18,404 nt of DNA from DATFRX01 sp035630615. Its GTDB lineage: Bacteria > Actinomycetota > Actinomycetes > Propionibacteriales > Nocardioidaceae. Position 1 is the stretch's first letter, and each line of letters begins with the position of its first letter. This document shows, piece after piece, positions 1 to 6,881 of the stretch. Location: the NCBI GenBank assembly GCA_035630615.1, contig DASQKI010000004.1, positions 1 to 18,404 on the forward strand, given 5' to 3'. The position numbers were made by a program, and so were the translations under genes. The notes beneath the pieces are model-generated. The model did no database searches. It saw nothing but the letters and a program-made list of their open reading frames with translations, and was not told the origin of the DNA.

Positions 1-681
1 GGCCGGAAGGACCCGCTCGGTCAGGTCGTAGAGCCGCTCGAAGTTGCGCCGACCGGCAATCGTCACCCGGCCGGCACTGAACAAGTACTCGACGGCGATC
101 TTGGCGTCCTGCCAGTTCCACATCCGGCCGGTCGTCGGATCCGGGTCGGGATCGGTCGGTCGGCGTCGCTGTCCGTCGGGGCTGGCGTCGGCAGCAGTGA
201 CCGGGCCGCGCTCGGTGATGACAGCGAGGACGTCGTCGACCAGCCGGGGCCGCTCCTTGCTGAGCCGTCGCATCCCGGTGACCACTGCCCACGGCGCCGC
301 AAGGTCGGGGTCGGGCGCGGCATCCCATCTCTGACGCGCCACGGCCTGCATTCGCCAGCGCACCAGTGGATGAGTACCCAGGGGGAGCAGAGCCGCCTTG
401 TGCCCCCAGAAGTACTCGAACAGCTCGCGGCGCGGTCCACCCCACGCCATGCGGTCCATGGTCGCCCGCGAATACGGTCCGAGCCGAGCGAACATCGGGA
501 GGTAGTGCGACCGGCACAGCACGTTGACCGAGTCAATCTGGAGTACGCCGATCCGGTCGATCGCCCGACGCAGGTGTCGGGCGTCGACGCGTCCGGTCGG
601 TCGCGGGTCGCCGAACCCCTGGGCCGCCAGCGCGATCCGCCGCGCCGACTCGATCGAGATCGACTCGCCGGCCACCACCAT
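1..681 (-). CDS. ycaQ: YcaQ-family DNA glycosylase (winged-helix), 3' end outside window
   Basis: The frame is open from an ATG at 681 to the window edge, giving 227 N-terminal residues with the C-terminal part missing. The sequence resembles the YcaQ/AlkZ winged-helix family (HTH_42), whose bacterial members excise alkylated bases and unhook interstrand crosslinks. Family-like stretches are RRAIDRIGVLQIDSVNVLCR at about residues 38-57, the following SHYLPMFARLG, and FEYFWGHKAALLP near residue 95. Residues 48-50 are Gln-Ile-Asp, matching the Q-hydrophobic-D catalytic motif I recall for the YcaQ branch; the AlkZ branch has Q-hydrophobic-Q. The start has no Shine-Dalgarno but lies 6 nt after a TAGCGT box, so the mRNA is probably leaderless with its own promoter despite lying downstream of the sulfur operon. 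Family call is fairly sure; substrate is inferred. Confidence 0.85.
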   Translation of the reverse strand, partial: MVVAGESISIESARRIALAAQGFGDPRPTGRVDARHLRRAIDRIGVLQIDSVNVLCRSHYLPMFARLGPYSRATMDRMAWGGPRRELFEYFWGHKAALLPLGTHPLVRWRMQAVARQRWDAAPDPDLAAPWAVVTGMRRLSKERPRLVDDVLAVITERGPVTAADASPDGQRRRPTDPDPDPTTGRMWNWQDAKIAVEYLFSAGRVTIAGRRNFERLYDLTERVLPA

Positions 682-693
682 GCGCCGACGCTA
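682..693 (-). promoter_or_regulatory. Leaderless promoter -10 of ycaQ (TAGCGT)
   Basis: On the minus strand TAGCGT (693 to 688) is followed by 6 nt and then the ATG at 681. TANNNT at this distance is the usual actinobacterial leaderless arrangement. No convincing -35 is seen. Confidence 0.5.
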
Positions 694-728
694 CCCGAGC
701 ACCCCGACAGCGACCTCACCCCACTGGC

Positions 729-777
729 AGGACCCACATGGCGCGACACGCCCGCGTGTCGTCGCAAAATGGGTCCT
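729..777. terminator. Nested hairpin between cbiX and ycaQ, possible terminator
   Basis: An 8-bp outer inverted repeat, AGGACCCA (729-736) and TGGGTCCT (770-777), encloses a second perfect 7-bp dyad, CGACACG (744-750) and CGTGTCG (755-761), with a CCCG loop. Three more GC pairs follow if T762 is bulged. It lies 26 nt after the cbiX stop. Neither strand has a U-tract after it, so it would be an I-shaped terminator, an RNA-stabilising element or an operator. The structure is seen directly; the role is inferred. Confidence 0.5.
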
Positions 778-802
778 CCCAGCGAAACGCACGCGCCCTG
801 AC

Positions 803-1552
803 TCACGCTGGGATGGGCACCAACTCGACCGCGCCGACGGCATAGCGGGCCAGCACGGCGCGGGCGATCGCCGGATCCGCGCCGAGCGGGTCCGAGACGG
901 CCACCGCTCCCGCCTCCAGAGCCAACTCCTCGGCGCGCTGCGACAAGAACCCGGGGGCCAGGAAAAACGACCCGACCGCGATGTGCCGTCGACCGTCGCG
1001 GCGGAAGTCACGGATCGCCTCGGCCGTCGTCGGAGGTGACGTCGACGCGAAGGCCGCGAGGGCCGGCAGCCGATGCCGCTGACCCCAGGTGCGTGCGAGC
1101 CGACTGAGCGACGCGTTCGCCATCGGGTTCGACGAACCTGCCGAGGCGAGCACGAGCGCGTCGAGCTCACGGATCCGACGGGCCGAGAGCGCGGCCCGCA
1201 GCCGTCGGTCGAGGATGTCGAGAAACGCCGACTCGAGCCCGAGTACCGGTGTCGCTCGCACCTGCAGACCGGGGTGGCGGCGCATCGCCTCCTCGGCGGC
1301 AGCAGGTACGTCGACCTTCGCGTGGTAGGCCTCGGTCAGGAGCAGGGGCACAAGCACGATCTCGTCGTAGCCCTCGGCCACCAACTTGTCGACGACATCG
1401 GTGTGCAGGGGAGCGGCGAGCTCCAGGAACGCCGGCTCGACGCGGAGGTCCGGGCGCATCGTGGCGACGATGTCGGTCAGGGCGGTGATGGTCTCGGCGG
1501 AGCGCGGGTCGCGGCTGCCGTGCGCCAGCGCCACCAGGGCGGGTGCGGTCAT
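803..1552 (-). CDS. Sirohydrochlorin chelatase, CbiX/SirB type (mycobacterial Che1-like)
   Basis: A 249-residue class II chelatase with two CbiX-like halves. It is expected to insert Fe(II) into sirohydrochlorin, the last step of siroheme synthesis; cobalt chelation for cobalamin cannot be excluded. The N-terminal half has LAHGSRDP (His11) and TEAYHAKVDVP (His77), the metal-site histidines of the family; the second half has VGSFFLAPGFL near residues 193-203. The ATG at 1552 is chosen over an upstream in-frame ATG because it overlaps the cysH stop as ATGA and has AGGGA about 10 nt upstream inside cysH. The order nirA-cysH-chelatase matches M. tuberculosis Rv2391-Rv2393, and the siroheme it makes is the cofactor of the NirA encoded upstream, which favours the iron-chelatase reading. 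Confidence 0.9.
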   Translation of the reverse strand: MTAPALVALAHGSRDPRSAETITALTDIVATMRPDLRVEPAFLELAAPLHTDVVDKLVAEGYDEIVLVPLLLTEAYHAKVDVPAAAEEAMRRHPGLQVRATPVLGLESAFLDILDRRLRAALSARRIRELDALVLASAGSSNPMANASLSRLARTWGQRHRLPALAAFASTSPPTTAEAIRDFRRDGRRHIAVGSFFLAPGFLSQRAEELALEAGAVAVSDPLGADPAIARAVLARYAVGAVELVPIPA

Positions 1553-2334
1553 GATTCGACCATCCCTTCGTTCGTCGTGGGCCCAACATCGGTGTGAATT
1601 CCACATTCGGTCTTTGCGAAGCCACTCCAGCGGCCGCTTCGCGGGTCGGCGCCGGGTGCGACGCGCTGCGTGCACGGCCAGCAGCCGATCGACGGGTAGC
1701 CGTCGTACTGCAGCGGATTGACGAGCACGTCATGCTCGGCGATGTAGCGGTCGACGTCGTCCTGGGTCCAACGCGCCAGCGGCGACACCTTGACCTTCTG
1801 CTTCTGGTCGTCCCAGCCGACCACCGGGGCGATGACGCGACTGCGCGTCTCCTCGCGTCGCAGGCCGGTCGCCCAGGCGTTGTACTCCGCCAGCCCGCGG
1901 ATCAGCGGCTCGACCTTGCGCATGAAGCAGCAGCGGTTCGGGTCCCGGTTGAACAGATCCTTTCCGTACGTCGCATCCTGCTCGGCGACACTCAGCTCGG
2001 GCTTCACCGTGATCACGTTGACCGGCAGGGTTGCGGCGATCGCGTCGCGGGTGCCGATGGTCTCGACGAAGTGATAGCCGGTGTCGAGGAAGACGACGTC
2101 GATGCCGGGTGCGACGCGCGACGCGAGATGCGCGAGGACACCGTCGGCCATCGACGAGGTCAGGCAGAAGCGGTCGCCGAACGTCGTGACCGCCCACTCG
2201 ATGATGGCCTCGGCGGGAGCGAGCTCGAGCTCGGGCCCGTGGATGGCGGCGATCTCGCGCAGCTCGTCCGGACCGTGCCGGACGCCCTCGACGGTCCGGA
2301 GCGCGGTGCTGGTGGTGTCGGTGATGGCGGTCAT
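1549..2334 (-). CDS. cysH: Thioredoxin-dependent adenylylsulfate (APS) reductase CysH
   Basis: A 261-residue PAPS/APS reductase that reduces activated sulfate to sulfite in the cytoplasm. Cys135-Cys136 (RCCFMRK) and Cys218/Cys221 (GCWPC) form the CC...CxxC set that binds a [4Fe-4S] cluster and marks the APS-using type rather than the cluster-free PAPS type of enteric bacteria. The catalytic Cys244 lies in KTECGIH near the C-terminus. SSMADGVL (60-67) and DTGYHF (84-89) are the nucleotide-binding loops. The start at 2334 overlaps the stop of the zinc-ribbon gene as ATGA, and its own stop overlaps cbiX the same way. There is no strong Shine-Dalgarno, so translation is probably coupled. Confidence 0.95.
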   Translation of the reverse strand: MTAITDTTSTALRTVEGVRHGPDELREIAAIHGPELELAPAEAIIEWAVTTFGDRFCLTSSMADGVLAHLASRVAPGIDVVFLDTGYHFVETIGTRDAIAATLPVNVITVKPELSVAEQDATYGKDLFNRDPNRCCFMRKVEPLIRGLAEYNAWATGLRREETRSRVIAPVVGWDDQKQKVKVSPLARWTQDDVDRYIAEHDVLVNPLQYDGYPSIGCWPCTQRVAPGADPRSGRWSGFAKTECGIHTDVGPTTNEGMVES

Positions 2335-2519
2335 CGTGGGTCCGTTTCGGACGCGGGAGCTTCGGCGTCGGTGTTGGAGGGAGCGAGCAGGCCGAGGAAG
2401 TGCAGGCTGAATGCCCGCAGACAGGCGCGACACTCCCAGTCGCCGTGTCGTCCGCTGTGCGGTCGCAGGTCTTCGTCCCCGCAGTAGGGGCAGTGGAACG
2501 GGACCGATCGGGTGCTCAT
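2331..2519 (-). CDS. Small zinc-ribbon protein in the sulfite reductase operon
   Basis: A 62-residue protein with two CxxC knuckles, Cys10/Cys13 (HCPYC) and Cys30/Cys33 (WECRAC), a four-cysteine zinc ribbon or small Fe-S site. It has a basic linker between them, an FSLHFLGLL segment at 37-45 and an acidic, disordered-looking tail. Its ATG overlaps the nirA stop and its stop overlaps the cysH ATG, each as ATGA, so the gene is clearly part of the operon. From memory, similar small ORFs sit beside sulfite reductase genes in other actinobacteria and are labelled hypothetical or insertion-element protein because of the ribbon. No transposase is present here. A role in electron delivery to NirA, cluster assembly or regulation is possible but unproven. 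Confidence 0.85.
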   Translation of the reverse strand: MSTRSVPFHCPYCGDEDLRPHSGRHGDWECRACLRAFSLHFLGLLAPSNTDAEAPASETDPR

Positions 2520-4231
2520 CGCAGCTCGCTTTCGTCGGCGCGGGCGACCCAGCCGGCGAACGACTCACCGTGGGCTCGGGAGGAGAGGAAGTTGCGGACC
2601 ACCCGCTCGACATAGTCGGCGAGGCCGATGGCCGTGACCTTGTGCGTACGCAGCTTGCGGCCGAACTTGGCGTCGAGTCCGAGCCCGCCGCCGAGATGTA
2701 CCTGGAAGCCCTCCACCTGGCGCCGGTCGTCGTCGAGGACGAGCTGGCCCTTGAGGCCGATGTCGGCGACCTGGATGCGGGCGCAGGAGTTGGGGCAGCC
2801 GTTGACGTTGACCGTGATAGGCACGTCGAGCTCGGGGACGCGGCGTTCGAGCTCGTCGACCAGCCAGGCCGCGCGGTCCTTGGTCTCGATGATGGCGAGC
2901 TTGCAAAACTCGATGCCCGTGCAGGCCATCGTGTTGCGCCGCCACTGCGAGGGGTTGGCGTGCAGGCCGAGCTCGGCAAGATCGGCGACGAGCGGCTCGA
3001 TCGCCGACTTCTCGACGTCGAGGACGAGCAGCTTCTGCTGCGGCGTCGTGCGGATCCGGCCGCTGCCGTGTGCCTCGACGACGTCGGCCAGCTTGGAGAG
3101 CAGCGACCCGGTGATTCGCCCGACGGTCGGCGCGACGCCGATGTAGTAGCGGCCGTCGACCTGTTCGTGCACGCCGATGTGGTCGCCCGGAGCGTCCGGC
3201 ACCTCGGGCGCCGGCCCGTCGATCAGCTTGCGGCCGAGATATTCGTCCTCGACCACCTGGCGAAACTTCTCGGTGCCCCAGTCAGCGATCAGGTACTTCA
3301 GCCGGGCTCGCGAGCGCAGCCGGCGATAGCCATAGTCGCGGAAGGTGCTCGTGACGGCCGCCCAGACCTCCGGGATCTCCTCGAGTCGAACCCAGGCTCC
3401 GATCCGCTGCGCGAGCTTCGGGTTGGTGGCGAGGCCGCCGCCGACCCAGACGTCGAAGCCCGGCCCGTGCTCGGGGTGCTCGACCCCGACGAACGCGATG
3501 TCGTTGATCTCGGGCTCGACGTCGTGGCTCGGGTGCCCGGTGATGGCCGTCTTGTACTTGCGCGGCAGGTTCGAAAACGCCGGATCGCCGATGTAGCGCC
3601 GCTTGAGCTCCTCGACCGCCCAGGTTCCGTCGATGATCTCGTCGCGTGCGATCCCGGCGACCGGGCTGCCGAGAATGACCCGGGGACAGTCGCCGCAGGC
3701 CTCCTGGGTCGACAGGCCGACCGCTTCGAGGCGGTCCCAGATCGCCGGGACGTCTTCGACGCGGACCCAGTGCAGCTGGATGTTTTGCCGGTCGGTGAGG
3801 TCCGCTGTGTCACGGGCGTACGTGCTCGACACGTCCGCGATCGCCCGCAGCTGTGCCAGGTCGAGCTGTCCGCCGTCGACTCGGATGCGCAGCATGAAGT
3901 ACGAGTCCTCGAGCTCCTCGGGCTCCAGAGTTGCGGTCTTGCCGCCGTCGATGCCGGGCTTGCGCTGCGTGTAGAGGCCCCACCACCGAAAGCGGCCGCG
4001 CAGGTCGGCCGGATCGATGGCGTCGAAGCCTCGATGGGCGTAGATGTTCTCGATCCGGGCCCGGACGTTGAGCGCGTCGTCGTCCTTCTTGGCCTGCTCG
4101 TTGGCATTGAGGGGTTCGAGATAGCCCAACGCCCATTGGCCTTCGCCGCGCTTGCGTCGCGGCTTGGCCGACTTCCGCGACGCGCGGGTATCCGAAGGGG
4201 CGGTGTCGGAGGCTGAGCTGGTGATTGTCAT
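2516..4231 (-). CDS. nirA: Ferredoxin-dependent assimilatory sulfite reductase
   Basis: A 571-residue siroheme/[4Fe-4S] reductase that makes sulfide from sulfite with six electrons, presumably from ferredoxin. The cluster and siroheme ligands are Cys437 and Cys443 (CTGIEFC) plus Cys479 and Cys483 (NGCPNSC). GRYYIGVAPTVGRITG (360-375) and RIRTTPQQ (392-399) are typical of the second half. Tyr87 (WGLYTQR) and the cysteines of ACGDC (178-182) fall where M. tuberculosis NirA carries a Tyr-Cys crosslink. Length is close to the 563 residues of the mycobacterial enzyme. The lysine/arginine-rich first 30 residues look disordered. ATG 4231 is preferred over an in-frame ATG at 4321 because GAGGA lies 6 nt upstream. 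A nitrite reductase is less likely, given cysH next door. Confidence 0.95.
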   Translation of the reverse strand: MTITSSASDTAPSDTRASRKSAKPRRKRGEGQWALGYLEPLNANEQAKKDDDALNVRARIENIYAHRGFDAIDPADLRGRFRWWGLYTQRKPGIDGGKTATLEPEELEDSYFMLRIRVDGGQLDLAQLRAIADVSSTYARDTADLTDRQNIQLHWVRVEDVPAIWDRLEAVGLSTQEACGDCPRVILGSPVAGIARDEIIDGTWAVEELKRRYIGDPAFSNLPRKYKTAITGHPSHDVEPEINDIAFVGVEHPEHGPGFDVWVGGGLATNPKLAQRIGAWVRLEEIPEVWAAVTSTFRDYGYRRLRSRARLKYLIADWGTEKFRQVVEDEYLGRKLIDGPAPEVPDAPGDHIGVHEQVDGRYYIGVAPTVGRITGSLLSKLADVVEAHGSGRIRTTPQQKLLVLDVEKSAIEPLVADLAELGLHANPSQWRRNTMACTGIEFCKLAIIETKDRAAWLVDELERRVPELDVPITVNVNGCPNSCARIQVADIGLKGQLVLDDDRRQVEGFQVHLGGGLGLDAKFGRKLRTHKVTAIGLADYVERVVRNFLSSRAHGESFAGWVARADESELR

Positions 4232-4237
4232 CGAGTG

Positions 4238-4287
4238 TCCTCGTCGATCGGCGGGGGTGCGGGCACACAGGCATCGAAAGCCGAGGA
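4238..4287 (-). promoter_or_regulatory. Possible ribosome-site sequestering pair in the nirA leader
   Basis: On the minus-strand RNA the nirA Shine-Dalgarno CGAGGA (4243-4238) is complementary over 6 nt to an upstream UCCUCG (4287-4282). That segment also lies in a small CCGA...UCGG hairpin. This could be a translational attenuator linked to the leader peptide that ends at 4341. Short pairings like this arise by chance, so confidence is low. Confidence 0.25.
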
Positions 4288-4340
4288 GATCGGAGTTCGG
4301 GGTGCCGGTGCTCAGCCGCACACGAGCGGGCGGACTGGCC

Positions 4341-4433
4341 TCAGGCCGAATACGAGTGACACATCATGCTGCGGATGCGACCGTAGTCCACGTGGCGTCG
4401 GACCACGAGGTGAGTCGTCTGTGCAGCAATCAT
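4341..4433 (-). CDS. Cysteine-type leader peptide upstream of nirA
   Basis: A 30-codon ORF with GGAAG 10 nt before its ATG ends 109 nt before the nirA start. Its C-terminal half contains RRHVDYGRIRSMMC. This matches the motif RRHVDxxRxxSxxC that I know from actinobacterial putative leader peptides found before sulfur-metabolism genes; mycobacterial versions with cysteine runs act as cysteine-responsive attenuators. Here there is one cysteine codon (4361-4359), UGU, a minority codon at this GC content, five codons before the last sense codon. The likely job is to stall ribosomes when charged tRNA-Cys is scarce and so raise expression of nirA-cysH-cbiX. The motif is seen; the mechanism is inferred from relatives. 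Confidence 0.75.
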   Translation of the reverse strand: MIAAQTTHLVVRRHVDYGRIRSMMCHSYSA

Positions 4434-4478
4434 GGCCGCCAGTCTTCCGGCGGCGTCCGCCCGCTGCCAAGGTCCTAG

Positions 4479-4503
4479 ACCAATATGTGGAACGTCGTAC
4501 CAA
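4479..4503 (-). promoter_or_regulatory. Direct TTGGT repeats in the AT-rich island before the leader peptide
   Basis: On the minus strand TTGGT occurs at 4503-4499 and again at 4483-4479, 20 bp apart, about two helical turns. The surrounding stretch is unusually AT-rich for this genome (CACATATTGGTCTAG). It lies 46-70 bp upstream of the leader-peptide ATG, where promoter or activator sites of the sulfur operon would be expected. I cannot assign an unambiguous -10. Between the leader ATG and the aquaporin-like stop (4434-4581) I see nothing else. Confidence 0.3.
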
Positions 4504-4581
4504 ATCCTGAGACGGCGGCCGTAGCGGCATCCGCGTGCGAGGCGGCGTGGTGTGACCGGCGTCTCGCGTACGGGGCGGCTG

Positions 4582-5223
4582 CTACCGCTCGGCCGCGGCC
4601 GACTCCGGTCGCAGCAGCGGCGCGGTGATTGCCCCGACGAGGGCGCCGGCGAAGGCCGCGACGGCGGCGAAGAAGACGAAGTCCCAGTCGGCGACGCCGC
4701 CGACGCCGAGCCCGAACAGGGCGGCCGGGTTGGCCGCGGCGGCGAACGTGGGCGGCAGCGCCGTGCTCGCACCGAGCGCCGGGAGACCGGCCGCGATCGG
4801 TGGGGCCCGGCCCGCGTCCGCCGCCAGCGCCACCCAGGCGCCGAGCAGACCGATCAGGGCGAGCACGACCGCGGTCGGGGCCACGTCGGGCTGCTCGACG
4901 ACGCTCCAGGGCTGTAGGTCGTCGACGACCCAGCGAGCGAGCGCCCCGAACGCCACCGCGCCGATCGCCTGCGCGGCCCAGATCGGCAACAGGTCGGCAA
5001 GTTCGATCCGGCGGCGTACGAGGAGCGCCAATGCCCAAGCGGGGTCGACTGCCCCGATGCCGAGCCGTCCGTCGACCGTCAGGACCGCGGCGACGCCGAC
5101 AATGGCCGCGATGCCGAGTCCGGCCAGCGTCGGGTCTTGGGTGCGCACCGACAAGACCGCGAGGCCGGCGACGACCCCGGCGGCGATGGCCGCGATCAGG
5201 TAGTCCAGCAACTCACGTGCCAT
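4582..5223 (-). CDS. Degenerate aquaporin/MIP-like membrane protein
   Basis: A 213-residue hydrophobic protein with about six membrane segments in two halves, close in size to bacterial aquaporins. The first half has DPAWALALLVRRRIE then LPIWAAQAIGA (60-90), which follows the aquaporin pattern NPAVTLA...ALPYWIAQLLGA with Asn replaced by Asp. The second half has AAANPAALFGLG (162-173). The arginine that normally follows the second NPA and forms the selectivity filter is absent (NPAA). It may carry another small solute or be a non-channel relative. The ATG at 5223 has GAAGGA 5 nt upstream and lies 14 nt after the aidB-like stop, so the two are probably one transcript. Family call rests on the half-helix spacing; substrate unknown. 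Confidence 0.7.
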   Translation of the reverse strand: MARELLDYLIAAIAAGVVAGLAVLSVRTQDPTLAGLGIAAIVGVAAVLTVDGRLGIGAVDPAWALALLVRRRIELADLLPIWAAQAIGAVAFGALARWVVDDLQPWSVVEQPDVAPTAVVLALIGLLGAWVALAADAGRAPPIAAGLPALGASTALPPTFAAAANPAALFGLGVGGVADWDFVFFAAVAAFAGALVGAITAPLLRPESAAAER

Positions 5224-5237
5224 CGGGGTCCTTCGGA

Positions 5238-6881
5238 TCAGGCGGTCGGGGTCGTCCGGCGTACGACCGCGTCGGTGTCGATGCCGGCCGGCAGTGTCCC
5301 AAAGGTCCCACCCCAGTCGCCACCCAGCCGGGAGGCACAAAACGCGTCGGCGACCGTCGCATCGCCGTGACGGACCAGCAGGGCGCCCTGCAGGCAGGCC
5401 GCCATCCTCGCCGTCAGGCGCCGGGCGCGATGCTCCATCCTTTCGAGGTCCGAGAGCATCGTGAGCACGTCGGTGACGGCCGCGTCGAGGCGGGGATCCT
5501 CGCCGCGTACCTCGCCGACCTCGCGAAGCCAGGCGTCGAGTACGCCGGGCTCGCGCTGCAACGCACGGAGCACGTCGAGCGCGTTGACGTTGCCGCTGCC
5601 CTCCCAGATCGAGTTGAGCGGCGACTCGCGAAACAGCAACGGCAGGCCGGACTCTTCGACGTAGCCGTTGCCGCCGAGACATTCGAGCGCCTCGGCCACG
5701 GCGAACGGGGTCCGCTTGCAGACCCAAAACTTCGCCAGTGGGAGGCCGATCCGGCGCAGCGCCTGCTCGTGCTCGTCATCGGGCCGATCCACGGCGGCCG
5801 CGAGTCGTAGCCCGAGCCGGATCGCCGCCTCCGACTCGATCGCGAGGTCGGCGAGTACGTTGACCATCGCCGGCTGTTCGGCCAGCGCTTTGCCGAAAAC
5901 ATGTCGGTGTCGGGCGTGCCAGGCGGCCTCGGCAACAGCTCGCCGCATCAGGCCGGCCGAGCCGAGCACGCAGTCGAGCCGGGTCGCCGCGACCATCTCG
6001 ATGATCGTGCGGACGCCGCGTCCTTCGTCGCCGAGCCGACGGGCCAGTGTGCCGTCGACCTCGATCTCGGCGGACGCGTTGGACCGGTTGCCGAGCTTGT
6101 CCTTGAGCCGCACGATCGAGAACGCGTTGCGACTGCCGTCGGGCAGCACGCGGGGGACCACGAAGCAGCTGAGCCCGTCCGGCGCCTGCGCGAGCATCAA
6201 GAACACGTCGTTCATCGGCGCCGAGCAGAACCACTTGTGGCCGCGCAGCACGTACTCGCCGTCGACCGACGTCGGCGTCGCCTCGGTGACGTTGGCCCGA
6301 ACGTCGGAGCCGCCCTGCTTCTCGGTCATGCCCATGCCGGCGAGCAGACCGGCCTTGTCGGCCGGCGGCGCCGGCCCGTAGTCGTACGTCGTCGCGGCGA
6401 GGCCCCGCACCCACTCCTTCGCGAGTGCGTCTTCAGCGCGGAGGGCGGGTACGGCGGCATAGGTCATCGAGAGGGGACACCCGTTGCCCGCCTCGACCTG
6501 GGCCCACGCATAGAACCCGATCGCCCGGCGCAGATGCGGGTACGCGGCCGCGTCGGTCCACGCGGCGGCCTGCAGCCCCGCGCGTACGCCGTGGTCGAGA
6601 AGCCAGTGCCACGACGGGTGAAATCGCACCTCGTCGATCCGATTTCCCCATCGGTCGGCGGTGGCGAGCTCGGGGGTGTGGCGGTTGGCGAGCAGAGCGT
6701 GCTCGTGGGCCTCCGCAGTGCCCGCAAGGCGGCCCAAATCGCCCAGCGAACCGCTCAAATCGATCTTCTCGGCTCCCGCGACAGCCGTGACCGCATCGAC
6801 CAGAGCACGGTCGGTATTGACGACGTCATGTCCGACGAGCGGCGGCACTTGGTTTGCCGCTGACCGCTGCAAGGGGTCCAT
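5238..6881 (-). CDS. aidB: AidB-type acyl-CoA dehydrogenase
   Basis: A 547-residue flavoprotein, near the length of E. coli AidB (about 541). MGMTEKQGGSDVRANVTEA, about 200 residues in, is the FAD/substrate loop of the family. CLGGNGYVEESGLPLLFRES then SIWEGSGNV is the AidB-branch signature, including the active-site Glu. Ordinary beta-oxidation dehydrogenases are near 380 residues; the longer C-terminal helical part (DVLTMLSDLERMEHRARRL) corresponds to the AidB DNA-binding region. E. coli AidB belongs to the Ada alkylation response and binds DNA, with only weak dehydrogenase activity; a branched-chain acyl-CoA role is also possible. ATG 6881 is chosen because a TACCGT box lies 6 nt upstream and because the upstream in-frame ATG at 6965 would run into the divergent gene. 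Confidence 0.88.
   Translation of the reverse strand: MDPLQRSAANQVPPLVGHDVVNTDRALVDAVTAVAGAEKIDLSGSLGDLGRLAGTAEAHEHALLANRHTPELATADRWGNRIDEVRFHPSWHWLLDHGVRAGLQAAAWTDAAAYPHLRRAIGFYAWAQVEAGNGCPLSMTYAAVPALRAEDALAKEWVRGLAATTYDYGPAPPADKAGLLAGMGMTEKQGGSDVRANVTEATPTSVDGEYVLRGHKWFCSAPMNDVFLMLAQAPDGLSCFVVPRVLPDGSRNAFSIVRLKDKLGNRSNASAEIEVDGTLARRLGDEGRGVRTIIEMVAATRLDCVLGSAGLMRRAVAEAAWHARHRHVFGKALAEQPAMVNVLADLAIESEAAIRLGLRLAAAVDRPDDEHEQALRRIGLPLAKFWVCKRTPFAVAEALECLGGNGYVEESGLPLLFRESPLNSIWEGSGNVNALDVLRALQREPGVLDAWLREVGEVRGEDPRLDAAVTDVLTMLSDLERMEHRARRLTARMAACLQGALLVRHGDATVADAFCASRLGGDWGGTFGTLPAGIDTDAVVRRTTPTA

Noticed and set aside
63..806. A 247-codon minus-strand frame over the ycaQ region
   Set aside because: Ser/Arg-rich nonsense sequence; the overlapping frame starting at 681 gives a clear YcaQ-family protein that runs off the window.
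2331..2519. Zinc-ribbon ORF as an insertion-sequence remnant
   Set aside because: No transposase, terminal repeats or target duplication, and it is precisely fitted between nirA and cysH by ATGA overlaps.
2411..4216. A 601-codon open frame on the plus strand opposite nirA
   Set aside because: It is the mirror of the nirA reading frame in high-GC DNA: composition is Asp/Arg/Leu-biased with no recognisable domain, and nirA has full catalytic motifs.
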